Positions 42,869-51,603 of a stretch of DNA of 64,000 nt are shown in pieces. Each line of letters opens with the position of its first letter. Position 1 is the stretch's first letter. Under the pieces are notes generated by a model. That model made no database searches, was not told the DNA's origin, and worked only from the letters and a program-made list of their open reading frames with translations. The position numbers and the translations under genes were made by a program. This DNA comes from Saliphagus infecundisoli (GTDB lineage Archaea; Halobacteriota; Halobacteria; Halobacteriales; Natrialbaceae), in NCBI RefSeq assembly GCF_020177375.1, contig NZ_JAIWHV010000001.1:124001-188000 (forward strand). The letters are read 5' to 3'.

Positions 42869-43074
42869 GTGGCGCCGTTTCGACTCCAGGAATATAAATC
42901 TACGACAAGCTATAGAGAGGGAAGGTCGGATCTGAAACGCCGCTCTCTCTTGTGATTAGTCGATCAGTGTCTCGGTATCGGTCCGGAGATATCGTGCGCC
43001 AACGGTTGGCCAACGTAGATCTATATAGACATCATAGTAGGACATTTAGATAGGGTGTCCTCAATAGATGGACG
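42869..43074. promoter_or_regulatory. Divergent control region of AbrB-PhoU and pst operon 1
   Basis: The minus-strand TATA box TTTATATT (42891-42898) serves the AbrB-PhoU gene. The plus-strand TATATAG (43022-43028) lies 47 nt before the pstS1 ATG. Between them is a perfect 13-bp palindrome (42998-43010), and downstream an inverted pair GGACA/TGTCC (43040-43060) overlaps the predicted start of transcription. These are candidate operator sites for phosphate control. Confidence 0.6.
42998..43010. promoter_or_regulatory. 13-bp palindrome upstream of pstS1, candidate operator
   Basis: GCCAACGGTTGGC is a perfect inverted repeat with a single central base. It is centred about 20 bp upstream of the pstS1 TATA box, where an archaeal activator or repressor would bind. 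A search of the pstS2 upstream region by eye did not reveal the same palindrome. Confidence 0.5.
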
Positions 43075-44064
43075 ATGGTACGCGAGCCGACGAGTGGCGG
43101 CGGCCGCGGGGTGTCGCGCCGGGGGTTTCTGGCGGTCGCGGGCGCGGGGGCGACCGCCGGGCTCTCGGGGTGTCTCGGGTCGAACCCGATCGCGGCGGTC
43201 GGCGGCGACCCGCGGGAGGTGGCGATCGCGGGAAGCAGCACCGTCTTCCCGGTCGCGGAGGCGATCGCCGCGGCGTTCGACGAGGAGCGGTCGGACGTCA
43301 CCGTCTCGATCAGCCAGACCGGGAGCGGCGGCGGGTTCTCGAACTTCTTCTGTCCGGGGATGACCGACCTCAACAACGCCAGCCGCGAGATCTCGGAGGG
43401 CGAGATCGAACAGTGTGGCGACAACGGGATCACGCCGATCGAGTTCACCGTCGCGACCGACGCGCTGACGGTGGTCGTCAACCCCGAGGCCGACTGGATC
43501 GACTGTCTGACCGTCGATGAACTCCGGGAGATCTGGCGGGCCGACGGCGCCCAGCGGTGGAGCGACGTCCGCGAGGAGTGGCCCGACGAGGAGTTCGAGT
43601 TCTACGGCGCCGACACGACCTCGGGCACCTTCGACTACTTCGTCGAGGCGGTCATCGGCGAGGACGCGAACCACCGCAGCAACTATTACGCGACCGAGCG
43701 CGACCGGACGATCGTCCAGGGCGTCCAGGGCAACCGGCACGCGATCGGCTACTTCGGATTCTCGTTTTACAGCGAGAACCCCGACTCGATCAAGGCCGTC
43801 GCGATCGACGCCGGCGACGGCTGTGTCTCTCCCTCCCTCGAGACGGCGATGAACGGCGAGTACACGCCCCTCGCCCGGCCGCTCTTTACGTACGCCGCAC
43901 AGCAGTCCTTGGCCGAACCGGAGGTACGGGACTTCGTGCGCTTTTTCATCGAACGGGCGGCGACCGACATCGTCTCCGAGGTCGGCTACGTCCCGATCAC
44001 CGAGGAGGTCCGCGACGAGAACCTCCAACGCTTAGAGGAGGCGGTCGCGGAGGTGACCGGATGA
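43075..44064 (+). CDS. pstS: Phosphate-binding lipoprotein PstS1
   Basis: The 329-residue protein has a Tat lipoprotein signal (SRRGFLAVAGAGATAGLSGC, Cys about 33). The phosphate-binding loops are GSSTVFPVAEA, TGSGGGFSNF and DTTSGTFDYF. It belongs to the haloarchaeal PstS group, with four Cys (FFCPG, EQCGD, IDCLT, DGCVS) also conserved in PstS2, which could form two disulfides outside the cell. It captures phosphate and delivers it to PstC1/PstA1. Its stop overlaps the pstC1 ATG by 4 nt. Confidence 0.95.
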   Translation: MVREPTSGGGRGVSRRGFLAVAGAGATAGLSGCLGSNPIAAVGGDPREVAIAGSSTVFPVAEAIAAAFDEERSDVTVSISQTGSGGGFSNFFCPGMTDLNNASREISEGEIEQCGDNGITPIEFTVATDALTVVVNPEADWIDCLTVDELREIWRADGAQRWSDVREEWPDEEFEFYGADTTSGTFDYFVEAVIGEDANHRSNYYATERDRTIVQGVQGNRHAIGYFGFSFYSENPDSIKAVAIDAGDGCVSPSLETAMNGEYTPLARPLFTYAAQQSLAEPEVRDFVRFFIERAATDIVSEVGYVPITEEVRDENLQRLEEAVAEVTG

Positions 44065-44984
44065 GCGGTCTCGAACTCGGTCACGACAGCGCCCGGTCGA
44101 TGCGGGGCCGGGTCGTCCGCGTCGTGTTCGCGGTGTGTGCGGCCGTCTCGATCCTGACGACCGCGGCGATCCTCCTCACGCTGCTCGCGGACGCCGTCGA
44201 GTTCTTCTCGGCGGTGTCGCCGATCGAGTTCTTCACGGGAACGCGGTGGACGCCGACGAACGAGCCGGTGAGCTTCGGGGTCCTCCCGCTGGTCACGGGC
44301 ACGCTCGTCATCACGTTCGGCTCGGCGCTGATCGCCCTGCCGATCGGGCTCCTGACGGCGATCTACCTCTCGGAGTACGCCAGCGGCCGGGCGCGGTCGA
44401 TCCTGAAGCCGGCCCTCGAGGTGCTCGCGGGCGTCCCCACGGTGATCTACGGCTACCTCGCGCTGGTCTATATCACGCCCGCGATCGACGCCCTCGTGCC
44501 GGTCTCGACGTTCAACGCGCTGTCGGCCTCGATCGTCGTCGGCATCATGATCATCCCGATGGTCTCCTCGATCAGCGAGGACGCCATGTCGGCGGTCCCC
44601 GACGACCTCCGGCAGGCCTCCTACGGGCTGGGCGCGACGAAGTTCACCGTCTCGACGTCGGTCGTCGTCCCCGCGGCGCTGTCGGGGATCGTCTCCTCGT
44701 TTATCCTCGCGCTTTCCCGCGCGATCGGCGAGACCATGGCCGTCACGATCGCCGCGGGCCAGACCCCGCGGCTGGTCGATCTCACGGATCCCGCCGGGGT
44801 CTTCCTCGAGTCGGTCCAGACGATGACGGCGGCGATGGTCCAACTGGGCGCGAGCGACGTCACGGGCCAGTCGATCGCCTACAAGAGCCTTTTCGCCGTC
44901 GGGCTCACCCTCTTTGCCATCACCTTCGTCATGAATCTGCTGAGCGAACTCGTCGCCTCGCGCTATCGGGAGGTGTACCGCTGA
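44061..44984 (+). CDS. pstC: Phosphate ABC transporter permease PstC1
   Basis: The 307-residue permease has six helices. The EAA-type loop facing the ATPase is DDLRQASYGLGATKFTVSTSVVVPAALSGI. Conserved elements of PstC are ITFGSALIALPIGLLTAIYLSEYA, PTVIYGYLALVYI and SRAIGETMAVTIAAG. The N-terminus (MSGLELGHDSARSMRGR) is short. It is translationally coupled at both ends (ATGA with pstS1, TGATG with pstA1). Confidence 0.95.
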   Translation: MSGLELGHDSARSMRGRVVRVVFAVCAAVSILTTAAILLTLLADAVEFFSAVSPIEFFTGTRWTPTNEPVSFGVLPLVTGTLVITFGSALIALPIGLLTAIYLSEYASGRARSILKPALEVLAGVPTVIYGYLALVYITPAIDALVPVSTFNALSASIVVGIMIIPMVSSISEDAMSAVPDDLRQASYGLGATKFTVSTSVVVPAALSGIVSSFILALSRAIGETMAVTIAAGQTPRLVDLTDPAGVFLESVQTMTAAMVQLGASDVTGQSIAYKSLFAVGLTLFAITFVMNLLSELVASRYREVYR

Positions 44985-45856
44985 TGGCCGCCGATACGGG
45001 GGACGACCACTCGTTCGGGCGGATCAGCCGGAGCAAGGACGTCGCCTTCGAGTACCTCACGCTGGCAGCGACGCTCGTCGGCATCGTCGCGCTCGGGATC
45101 CTGTTCGTCTACGTCACGCGAGACGCCGTCGGCTGGCTCGACTGGCAGTTCCTGACGAGCCCGCCCCACCCCGACCCCTACGAGGCCGGCTTCTACCCCG
45201 CGCTCGTGGGTTCGATCTTCCTCATGATCGTGATCGCCCTCGTTACCTTCCCGCTGGGCGTCGGCGCCGCGGTCTACCTCGAGGAGTACGCCGGCGACGG
45301 ACCCGTAGAGCGGTTCGTCCGGATCAACATCGCGAACCTCGCGGGCGTTCCCTCGGTCGTCTACGGCTTACTGGGGCTGGGACTGTTCGTCACGCTGCTC
45401 GATATCGGCTACGGCACGCTGCTCGTGGCCGGCTTCACCGTCTCCCTGCTCGTCCTGCCGATCGTCATCATCTCCGCCCGGGAGGCGATCCGAGCGGTCC
45501 CCGACTCGCGGCGCCAGGCCTCCTACGGGATGGGCGCGACCAAGTGGCAGACGATCCGCAACGTCGTCCTCCCCGAGGCCCTGCCGGGGATCATGACGGG
45601 AACCATCCTCGCGCTCGGGCGGGCGATCGGCGAGACCGCGCCGCTGATCATGATCGGGGCGCCGACGACCGTCTTCGGGGTGCCAAACAGCCTCTTCAGC
45701 AAGATCAGCGCGATGCCGATGCAGATCTACACCTGGGCCTCCTACCCCGACACCGCCTTCCAGTACGGCGTCGTCGCCGCCGCCTCGGTGACGCTGCTGG
45801 TCGTTCTGCTGTCGATCAACTCCGCGGCGATCCTCGTCAGGAACCGGTACCAGTAG
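44984..45856 (+). CDS. pstA: Phosphate ABC transporter permease PstA1
   Basis: The 290-residue permease is of normal length. The first helix (TLAATLVGIVALGILFVYV) is followed by the WLDWQFLTS segment and a five-helix core. The ATPase-contact loop is [30 protein letters not shown], and [16 protein letters not shown] follows. It ends RNRYQ, like PstA2. It is the last gene of the first pst unit; no pstB follows, so PstB1 or PstB2 further downstream must serve it. Confidence 0.95.
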   Translation: MAADTGDDHSFGRISRSKDVAFEYLTLAATLVGIVALGILFVYVTRDAVGWLDWQFLTSPPHPDPYEAGFYPALVGSIFLMIVIALVTFPLGVGAAVYLEEYAGDGPVERFVRINIANLAGVPSVVYGLLGLGLFVTLLDIGYGTLLVAGFTVSLLVLPIVIISAREAIRAVPDSRRQASYGMGATKWQTIRNVVLPEALPGIMTGTILALGRAIGETAPLIMIGAPTTVFGVPNSLFSKISAMPMQIYTWASYPDTAFQYGVVAAASVTLLVVLLSINSAAILVRNRYQ

Positions 45857-45992
45857 TTCCCCCTTCACGGCCTCTATAGTCCGCCGACCATCGATCGCCT
45901 ACCGATCGGCACTACAGTTCTCGTTCCCCGTAATCGTCGGATATAGGCGATCTACTGCGCTGTACGTATCGGGACATATCCCTACAGTCGAA

Positions 45993-45999
45993 TATATAG
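45993..45999 (+). promoter_or_regulatory. TATA box and shared motif upstream of pstS2
   Basis: TATATAG is followed after three bases by TCATAG, exactly as upstream of pstS1 (43022-43037). The distance to the ATG is 46 nt here and 47 nt there. The second pst unit therefore has its own promoter, likely under the same control. Confidence 0.6.
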
Positions 46000-46044
46000 G
46001 GGTCATAGCATCGTATTTCTACGACCCTCCGAACCATCCGGGTG

Positions 46045-47232
46045 ATGACGGCAGACAACGGCCGTTCGATCGGGGGCGTCTCGAGGCGGAAATTCATCGC
46101 GACGACGGGGGTCGCCGGCGTGCTGTCGGTCGCCGGTTGTTCGGAAAACGATGCGAGCGGGGACGGAAACGGCGGCAACGGCAACGGGAACGGAAACGGC
46201 GGGAACGGCAATGGTAACGGAAACGGGAACGGGAACGGTAATGGCGGAAACGGCGGGAACGGCGGAAACGGCGGAAACGGCGGGAACGGTAATGGTAACG
46301 GAAACGGAAATGGGAACGGCAATGGCAACGGCAGTGGCAACGACTCCGGCAACGGGAACGGAAACGGCGGCTCAGAGGACCTCTCCGGCGAGGTAATCAT
46401 CACGGGGAGTTCGACGGTGTTCCCCGTCTCCGATTCGTTCGCCGAGCTGTTCATGGAGGAGTACCCCGACGTCAACGTCACGGTCGACTCGACCGGGAGC
46501 GGCGGCGGCTTCGAGAACCACTTCTGTCCGGGCGACTCCGACATCAACGGCGCGTCGCGCCCGATCCAGGAGGCGGAGACCGAGAACTGCGGGTCCAACG
46601 ACGTCGAACCCGTCGAGTTCCAGATCGCCAGCGACGCGCTGACGGTGGCGGTCAACAACGACGCGGACTGGGTCGACTGCATGACGTTCGACGAACTCTC
46701 ACAGATCTGGCGCGACGACCGCGCACAGACTTGGTCGGACGTCCGCGATGATTGGCCCGACGAGGAGATCGCGCTGTTCGGCCCGGCCTCGACCTCGGGG
46801 ACCTACGACTGGTTCAACGAGAACGTCATCGGGGAGGACTACGAACACACCGCCGAACACGAGCCCACCGAGGAGGACAACCTCATCGTCCAGGGGATCC
46901 AGGACAACCAGTACGCGATGGGCTACTTCGGGTACGCCTACTACAGCGAGAACTCCGACTCGGTGAAGGCCGTCGAGGTTCGCGAGTCAGAGGACGGCGA
47001 GTGTACGGAACCGAGTCTTGAGAACGCCCAGTCTGGCGACTACCCGATGGCTCGCCCGCTGTTCATCTACGCGAGCGAGGAGTCCGCTCAGCGCCCGGAG
47101 GTCGCCGAGTTCCTGAACTTCTATATCGAGAACTCCGAGACCGACCGCGTCTCCGAGATCGGCTACGTCCCCGCCAGCACCGATCTGCGCGACGAGAACC
47201 TCAGTACCTTAGAGGAGATCACCGGGAGCTGA
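46045..47232 (+). CDS. pstS: Phosphate-binding lipoprotein PstS2 with Gly-Asn linker
   Basis: Using the ATG rather than the GTG 3 nt upstream gives 395 residues. Tat motif SRRKFIATTGVAGVLSVAGC (Cys about 32) is followed by a linker of about 70 residues that is almost purely Gly and Asn (about 39-110). The PstS domain then begins (GEVIITGSSTVFPVSDS), with STGSGGGFENHF and PASTSGTYDWF as phosphate-binding loops. It is clearly a paralogue of PstS1, with which it shares four Cys. The linker should extend the binding domain from the membrane through the S-layer. Confidence 0.94.
   Translation: MTADNGRSIGGVSRRKFIATTGVAGVLSVAGCSENDASGDGNGGNGNGNGNGGNGNGNGNGNGNGNGGNGGNGGNGGNGGNGNGNGNGNGNGNGNGSGNDSGNGNGNGGSEDLSGEVIITGSSTVFPVSDSFAELFMEEYPDVNVTVDSTGSGGGFENHFCPGDSDINGASRPIQEAETENCGSNDVEPVEFQIASDALTVAVNNDADWVDCMTFDELSQIWRDDRAQTWSDVRDDWPDEEIALFGPASTSGTYDWFNENVIGEDYEHTAEHEPTEEDNLIVQGIQDNQYAMGYFGYAYYSENSDSVKAVEVRESEDGECTEPSLENAQSGDYPMARPLFIYASEESAQRPEVAEFLNFYIENSETDRVSEIGYVPASTDLRDENLSTLEEITGS
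46158..46370 (+). repeat. GGNAAC low-complexity repeat encoding the Gly-Asn linker
   Basis: Hexamers of the form GGNAAC or GGNAAT are repeated over about 200 bp with occasional extra GGN codons. The third positions vary (GGA, GGC, GGG, GGT), so the protein repeat is maintained despite synonymous change. Length variation between strains is likely. Confidence 0.8.
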
Positions 47233-47276
47233 TCGGAGCGCCCGCTATCAGTTAGACCACTCATATATTATACGTC

Positions 47277-48224
47277 ATGGACGACCAGATACGAACGGAG
47301 TCGACGCGTTTGCAACTGACCGGCGGCGAGCGGAGTCGGGTCGCACGCGAGCGGGTGTACCGTCTCGTACTGTTCCTCTGTGCGGCGCTGTCGGTCGTCG
47401 TGACGGTGACTATCGTCGTCGCGCTCGCCGTCGACGCAGTCGAGTTCTTCGGGATGGTCGACCCCGTCGACTTCTTCACCGGAACGACGTGGGTGACCGC
47501 CAGAGACCAGTTCGGCGTCCTGCCACTGGTCACTGGCACATTGCTGGTGACGGCCGTCTCGGCGCTCGTGGCGATCCCGATCGGGGTCGCGTCGGCGATC
47601 TACCTCTCCGAGTACGCGAGTCCGCGTGCCCGGTCGGTGTTGAAGCCGGGACTCGAGATCCTCGCGGGGATCCCCACCGTCGTCTACGGCTACCTGGCGC
47701 TGATCTACCTGACCGACTTCCTTCGGGGCCTCGGGCTCGATCTGGGGACGTTCAACGTCCTCAGCGCCTCGATTATGGTCGGTATCATGATCATCCCGAT
47801 GGTCTCCTCGCTGTCGGAGGACGCGATGAGCGCCGTGCCTGACTCGCTCCGGGAGGCCGGCTACGGACTGGGCGCGACGAAGTACGAGGTCTCGACCGGT
47901 ATCGTCGTCCCCGCCGCCCTCTCGGGCATCTTCTCGTCGTTCATCCTCGCGCTCAGCCGCGCGATCGGCGAGACGATGATCGTCGTGATGGCGATGGGGC
48001 TTCGCCCCCGGATGTTCGACCTGACCGATCCCGTCGGGAGCCTCGCCGAGTCCGGCCAGACGATGACCTCGGCGATGGTCCAGGCCGTCACGAGCGACGT
48101 CGGGGCGGCCTCCCCGACGTACAAGAGCATGTTCGCCCTCGGGCTCACCCTCTTTGCCATCACGTTCGCCATGAACCTACTCAGCAACGCGATCGCCGCA
48201 CGGCATCGGGAGGAGTACCAATGA
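47277..48224 (+). CDS. pstC: Phosphate ABC transporter permease PstC2
   Basis: The 315-residue PstC is strongly similar to PstC1 (SEYASPRARSVLKPGLEILAGIPTVVYGYLALIYL, DSLREAGYGLGATKYEVSTGIVVPAALSGI, SRAIGETMIVVMAMG). It has a longer polar N-terminus (MDDQIRTESTRLQLTGGERSRVARE). An AT-rich patch TCATATATTATA lies directly before the ATG (47261-47272), too close for a leaderless promoter, so it is probably read from the pstS2 promoter. Its stop overlaps the start of a 13-residue micro-ORF. Confidence 0.94.
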   Translation: MDDQIRTESTRLQLTGGERSRVARERVYRLVLFLCAALSVVVTVTIVVALAVDAVEFFGMVDPVDFFTGTTWVTARDQFGVLPLVTGTLLVTAVSALVAIPIGVASAIYLSEYASPRARSVLKPGLEILAGIPTVVYGYLALIYLTDFLRGLGLDLGTFNVLSASIMVGIMIIPMVSSLSEDAMSAVPDSLREAGYGLGATKYEVSTGIVVPAALSGIFSSFILALSRAIGETMIVVMAMGLRPRMFDLTDPVGSLAESGQTMTSAMVQAVTSDVGAASPTYKSMFALGLTLFAITFAMNLLSNAIAARHREEYQ

Positions 48225-48262
48225 CCGCGAGCGTAGACGGGACGGATCGGAGGTGTGCCTGA
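48221..48262 (+). CDS. Micro-ORF of 13 codons bridging pstC2 and pstA2
   Basis: ATG at 48221 overlaps the pstC2 stop (ATGA). The ORF encodes MTASVDGTDRRCA, and its TGA at 48260-48262 overlaps the pstA2 ATG (TGATG). A Shine-Dalgarno-like GGAGGTG lies inside it, just upstream of pstA2. It could be a coupling peptide that carries ribosomes between the two permease genes, or the relic of an older pstA2 N-terminus moved out of frame. Whether the peptide is made is unknown. Confidence 0.4.
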   Translation: MTASVDGTDRRCA

Positions 48263-49989
48263 TGGCGGGCGGCACCGCCGAACCGGCCGAACCGCCCGAA
48301 TCGGCCGGGATGACGGGAACGGAGGAGGTCAGCCGCCTTCGGGGAACCCTGTTCGAGGCCGTCACCCTCGGCGCGACGGTGTTCGGACTGCTGATGGTCG
48401 GCGTCCTGTTGCTGTACGTCGTCAACGACGCGGTCCGCCCGCTCAGCGCCGACCCCGGCTGGCACCTCGTCTTCTTCCTGACGCTCGTCGTCCCCTCGCT
48501 TTCGGTCGCGGCCTACTGCTACACCCGCGAGGGACCGGCCGGCGAGGTGGCCTACGCGACGTTCGGGCTCCCGGTCGTCGGCCTGCTCGTCGGCGCGGGG
48601 ATCGTCGTCGTCTTCCTCGAGGTCGTCTCCGTCGCCGACTGGTTCGGCCTCGCGCTGGCGCTCGTCGCCGCCGCGGGGGCGATCGAACTCCACCGCCGAC
48701 TCCGGCCGTACGCCGCGCTCGAGCGCCTGGCCGTCCTGATCGTCGCCCCGCTGGTGGCGATCTTCGGGGTTCCCGCCCTCTCGGTCGATCGGACGCTCGC
48801 GACGCCGCTGACGGGGACGGAGCTGTTCACCCTCTCGTTTTCCACCCCGAAACTCCTCCCGGGCGTCCCGGAGCTGTTCACCTCCCTGCCCGTCCTCCCG
48901 CTCGACTGGCTATTGCTCGTCGTCTCGCTCACCCTCCCGGTCGCGTTCGCGTTCGGGCGCATCGTCTCCCGGCGCCGCGAGGACGACCGGGGCCGTCTGG
49001 AGACGGTCGCGGCGGCCGGCGCCGTCGCCCTCGTGGGTGCGCTGGTCGCCCCGACGGTCGGCATCGACGCCGCTCACTGGGTGGTGCTCGCGACGACGAC
49101 GCTCCTCCCGCTCGGCGTCTACCTCGAGGGCGTCGTCCGCGAGCGTGCGGGCCTCGCCGGCCTCTGGTTCCCGGTCGTCGTCGTCGCGGGAACGCTCGTC
49201 GGTGCCCTCGTCGTCGAGACGGTCGGGTTCGCCGGGCCGGATCCCTGGCTCGACTGGGGGTTCCTGACGAGTGCGACCTCCCGGTCGCCCGCCGACGCCG
49301 GCATCTACCCCGCGCTCGTCGGCAGCATCCTGATGCTCGTCGTAATCGTCGTCTCGGCGTTCCCCGTGGGCGTCGGGGCGGCCATCTATCTGGAGGAGTA
49401 CGCCCCGAACTCCGGGCCGCTCGGGACGTTCGTCACGCTCGTCGAGATCAACATCGGCAACCTCGCGGGGGTGCCCTCGGTCGTCTACGGGCTCCTGGGG
49501 CTGGCGATCTTCGTCCGGACGTTCGATCTGGGCAACGGAACGGTGATCGTCGGCGGGTTCACGGTCGGGCTGTTGATCCTGCCGATCGTCATCATCTCCG
49601 CCCAGGAGGCGATCCGGGCGGTGCCCGACTCGCTGCGACAGGCCTCCTACGGGATGGGTGCGACCCAGTGGCAGACGATCCGCAACGTCGTGCTCCCGCG
49701 GGCGCTTCCGGGGACGCTCACCGGGACGATCCTCGCGTTGGGGCGGGCCATCGGCGAGACCGCGCCCCTGTTGATGATCGGGGCGGCCGCGAGCGTCCGG
49801 ACGCCGCCGAACGGCTTCTTCTCCCGGTTCAGCGCGATGCCCCGCCAGATCTACTCGTGGTCTTCGGAGATCCAGCCGGAGTTTCGCTACGGCGTCCTCG
49901 CCGCCGGCGTCGTGACGCTGCTGGTCGTCCTGTTGATGATGAACGGGACGGCGATCCTCATCCGGAACAAGTACCAGCGAGAGAGTTGA
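48262..49989 (+). CDS. pstA: Enlarged phosphate permease PstA2 with inserted membrane region
   Basis: The start [14 protein letters not shown] gives 575 residues; GGAGGTG lies 6 nt before the ATG. Helix 1 ([24 protein letters not shown]) and the core from WLDWGFLTS onward (about 320-575) align with PstA1, including [23 protein letters not shown] and [15 protein letters not shown]. Between them lie about 270 residues with about eight hydrophobic segments that PstA1 lacks. The core should pair with PstC2. The function of the inserted region is unknown. Confidence 0.9.
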   Translation: MAGGTAEPAEPPESAGMTGTEEVSRLRGTLFEAVTLGATVFGLLMVGVLLLYVVNDAVRPLSADPGWHLVFFLTLVVPSLSVAAYCYTREGPAGEVAYATFGLPVVGLLVGAGIVVVFLEVVSVADWFGLALALVAAAGAIELHRRLRPYAALERLAVLIVAPLVAIFGVPALSVDRTLATPLTGTELFTLSFSTPKLLPGVPELFTSLPVLPLDWLLLVVSLTLPVAFAFGRIVSRRREDDRGRLETVAAAGAVALVGALVAPTVGIDAAHWVVLATTTLLPLGVYLEGVVRERAGLAGLWFPVVVVAGTLVGALVVETVGFAGPDPWLDWGFLTSATSRSPADAGIYPALVGSILMLVVIVVSAFPVGVGAAIYLEEYAPNSGPLGTFVTLVEINIGNLAGVPSVVYGLLGLAIFVRTFDLGNGTVIVGGFTVGLLILPIVIISAQEAIRAVPDSLRQASYGMGATQWQTIRNVVLPRALPGTLTGTILALGRAIGETAPLLMIGAAASVRTPPNGFFSRFSAMPRQIYSWSSEIQPEFRYGVLAAGVVTLLVVLLMMNGTAILIRNKYQRES

Positions 49990-49993
49990 TACC

Positions 49994-50881
49994 ATGGCCA
50001 GAAACGTACCAGACGACGGGAAGCCGAGTCGGAACGAACGGATCGATGCCGCGGAAGCGAGCGGCGAGACCGGCGGGCTCATCGAGACGTCGGTGACGAC
50101 CGAGGACTCGGACGAGCACTCGACCCCCGGGCGGACGATCATCGAGTCCCGGGGCGTGGACGTCTTCTACGACGACGTCCAGGCGCTCCGGGGCGTCGAC
50201 ATGGAGATCCCGGAAAACCGGGTCACCGCGATGATCGGTCCGTCGGGCTGTGGAAAGTCGACGTTCCTCCGGACGATCAACCGGATGAACGACCTCGTCG
50301 ACAGCGCCCGCGTCGAGGGCGAGCTCCGCTTCGGGGGAACGAACGTCTATGACGAGGGCGTCGATCCGGTCGCCCTCCGGCGGAGGATCGGGATGGTGTT
50401 CCAGTCGCCCAACCCGTTCCCCAAGAGCATCTACGACAACGCCGCCTACGGCCTCAAAGTGCAGGACAAGACCGACGACATCGACGATCGCGTCGAGCGC
50501 GCGCTGCGAGACGCCGCGCTGTGGGACGAGGTCCAGGACCGCCTCGACGAGTCGGGACTCGAGCTCTCGGGCGGGCAACAACAGCGGCTGTGTATCGCCC
50601 GCGCCATCGCGGTCGATCCCGACGTCCTCCTGATGGACGAGCCCGCGTCGGCGCTGGACCCGGTCGCGACCTCCAAGGTCGAGGACCTCATCGCCGACCT
50701 CGCCGAGGAGTACACGGTGGTGATCGTCACCCACAACATGCAGCAGGCCGCCAGGATCTCGGATAAAACGGCAGTGTTCCTCACGGGCGGCGAACTCGTC
50801 GAGTTCGGCGATACGAACGAGATCTTCGAGAACCCCGAACACGACCGGGTCGAGGACTACATCACCGGCAAGTTCGGATAG
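49994..50881 (+). CDS. pstB: Phosphate ABC transporter ATP-binding protein PstB1
   Basis: The 295-residue ATPase has Walker [14 protein letters not shown]-loop [13 protein letters not shown], signature [15 protein letters not shown], Walker [14 protein letters not shown] and the His switch in IVTHNMQQA. These are diagnostic of PstB. An acidic, poorly conserved extension of about 50 residues precedes the ATPase core. It begins 4 nt after pstA2 and ends 2 nt before phoU. Confidence 0.97.
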   Translation: MARNVPDDGKPSRNERIDAAEASGETGGLIETSVTTEDSDEHSTPGRTIIESRGVDVFYDDVQALRGVDMEIPENRVTAMIGPSGCGKSTFLRTINRMNDLVDSARVEGELRFGGTNVYDEGVDPVALRRRIGMVFQSPNPFPKSIYDNAAYGLKVQDKTDDIDDRVERALRDAALWDEVQDRLDESGLELSGGQQQRLCIARAIAVDPDVLLMDEPASALDPVATSKVEDLIADLAEEYTVVIVTHNMQQAARISDKTAVFLTGGELVEFGDTNEIFENPEHDRVEDYITGKFG

Positions 50882-50883
50882 GG

Positions 50884-51564
50884 ATGGCCCGCGAGCGATA
50901 CCGGCCCCGTCTCGAGCGCATGGAGGAAGCCGTCGTCGCGATGGGCGACCTCGTCCGCGATCGACTCGCGACCGGCATCGAGACGCTGTTTACCGGAGAC
51001 GCCCACCTCGCCGAGGCGGTGATCGAGCGCGACCGGGAGGTAAATCGTCGGTACCTCGCAATCGAGCGCGAGTGTCTCGACCTGATTCGCCTCCACCAGC
51101 CCGTCGCCTCCGACCTGCGGCGGATCGTCGCGGCGTTCGCGATCGTCACCGATCTCGAACGGGTCGGCGACCTCGCGACCAACCTCGCGGGATACGCGTT
51201 GGGGGCGAGGCCCGCGGTCGCGACCGTCGACGCCGACGTAGAGCGGATCGGGGCGCTCGCGCTCGAACTCCTTGAGCGTGCGATCGAGGCGTTCGTCGCC
51301 CGCGACGCCGGGGCGTGCCCCGCGATCGCCGACCGCGACGACGAACTCGACGAGCGGTGTGGGGCCGTCACCGACCGGGTCCTCCGGCACCTCCTGGAGA
51401 CGACTCGCGGCTCCGGGGACGAGGCGGGCGACGGGAAGCCGTTTGACGCCGTCTTGGGGACGTTGCTGGTGGTCCGCGACATCGAACGGGTCGGCGACCA
51501 CGCGGTCAACGTCGCCGGCCGGACCCTGTACGCCCTCGAGGGCGACGACCGACTTCTGGAGTGA
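50884..51564 (+). CDS. phoU: PhoU, phosphate signalling protein
   Basis: The 226-residue protein is made of two three-helix bundles. Each carries the PhoU metal-binding pattern, in IVTDLERVGDLATNLA (about 82-97) and VVRDIERVGDHAVNVA (about 197-212). PhoU restrains the Pst transporter and passes phosphate status to regulators. It is a stand-alone PhoU, in addition to the AbrB-PhoU fusion at the far end of the locus, and sits between the two pstB copies. Confidence 0.95.
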   Translation: MARERYRPRLERMEEAVVAMGDLVRDRLATGIETLFTGDAHLAEAVIERDREVNRRYLAIERECLDLIRLHQPVASDLRRIVAAFAIVTDLERVGDLATNLAGYALGARPAVATVDADVERIGALALELLERAIEAFVARDAGACPAIADRDDELDERCGAVTDRVLRHLLETTRGSGDEAGDGKPFDAVLGTLLVVRDIERVGDHAVNVAGRTLYALEGDDRLLE

Positions 51565-51603
51565 TCCGGAACAGGTAACTTGGGGCGGCCCAACGTCGAA
51601 CCA

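Noticed and set aside
46158-46370. Possible CRISPR-like or minisatellite array
   Set aside because: The short repeated units lie in frame inside pstS2 and encode a Gly-Asn linker. There are no spacers of constant length.
47261-47272. A separate TATA box for pstC2
   Set aside because: It is only about 10 nt before the ATG, too close to give an mRNA that includes the start codon. Read-through from pstS2 is more likely.
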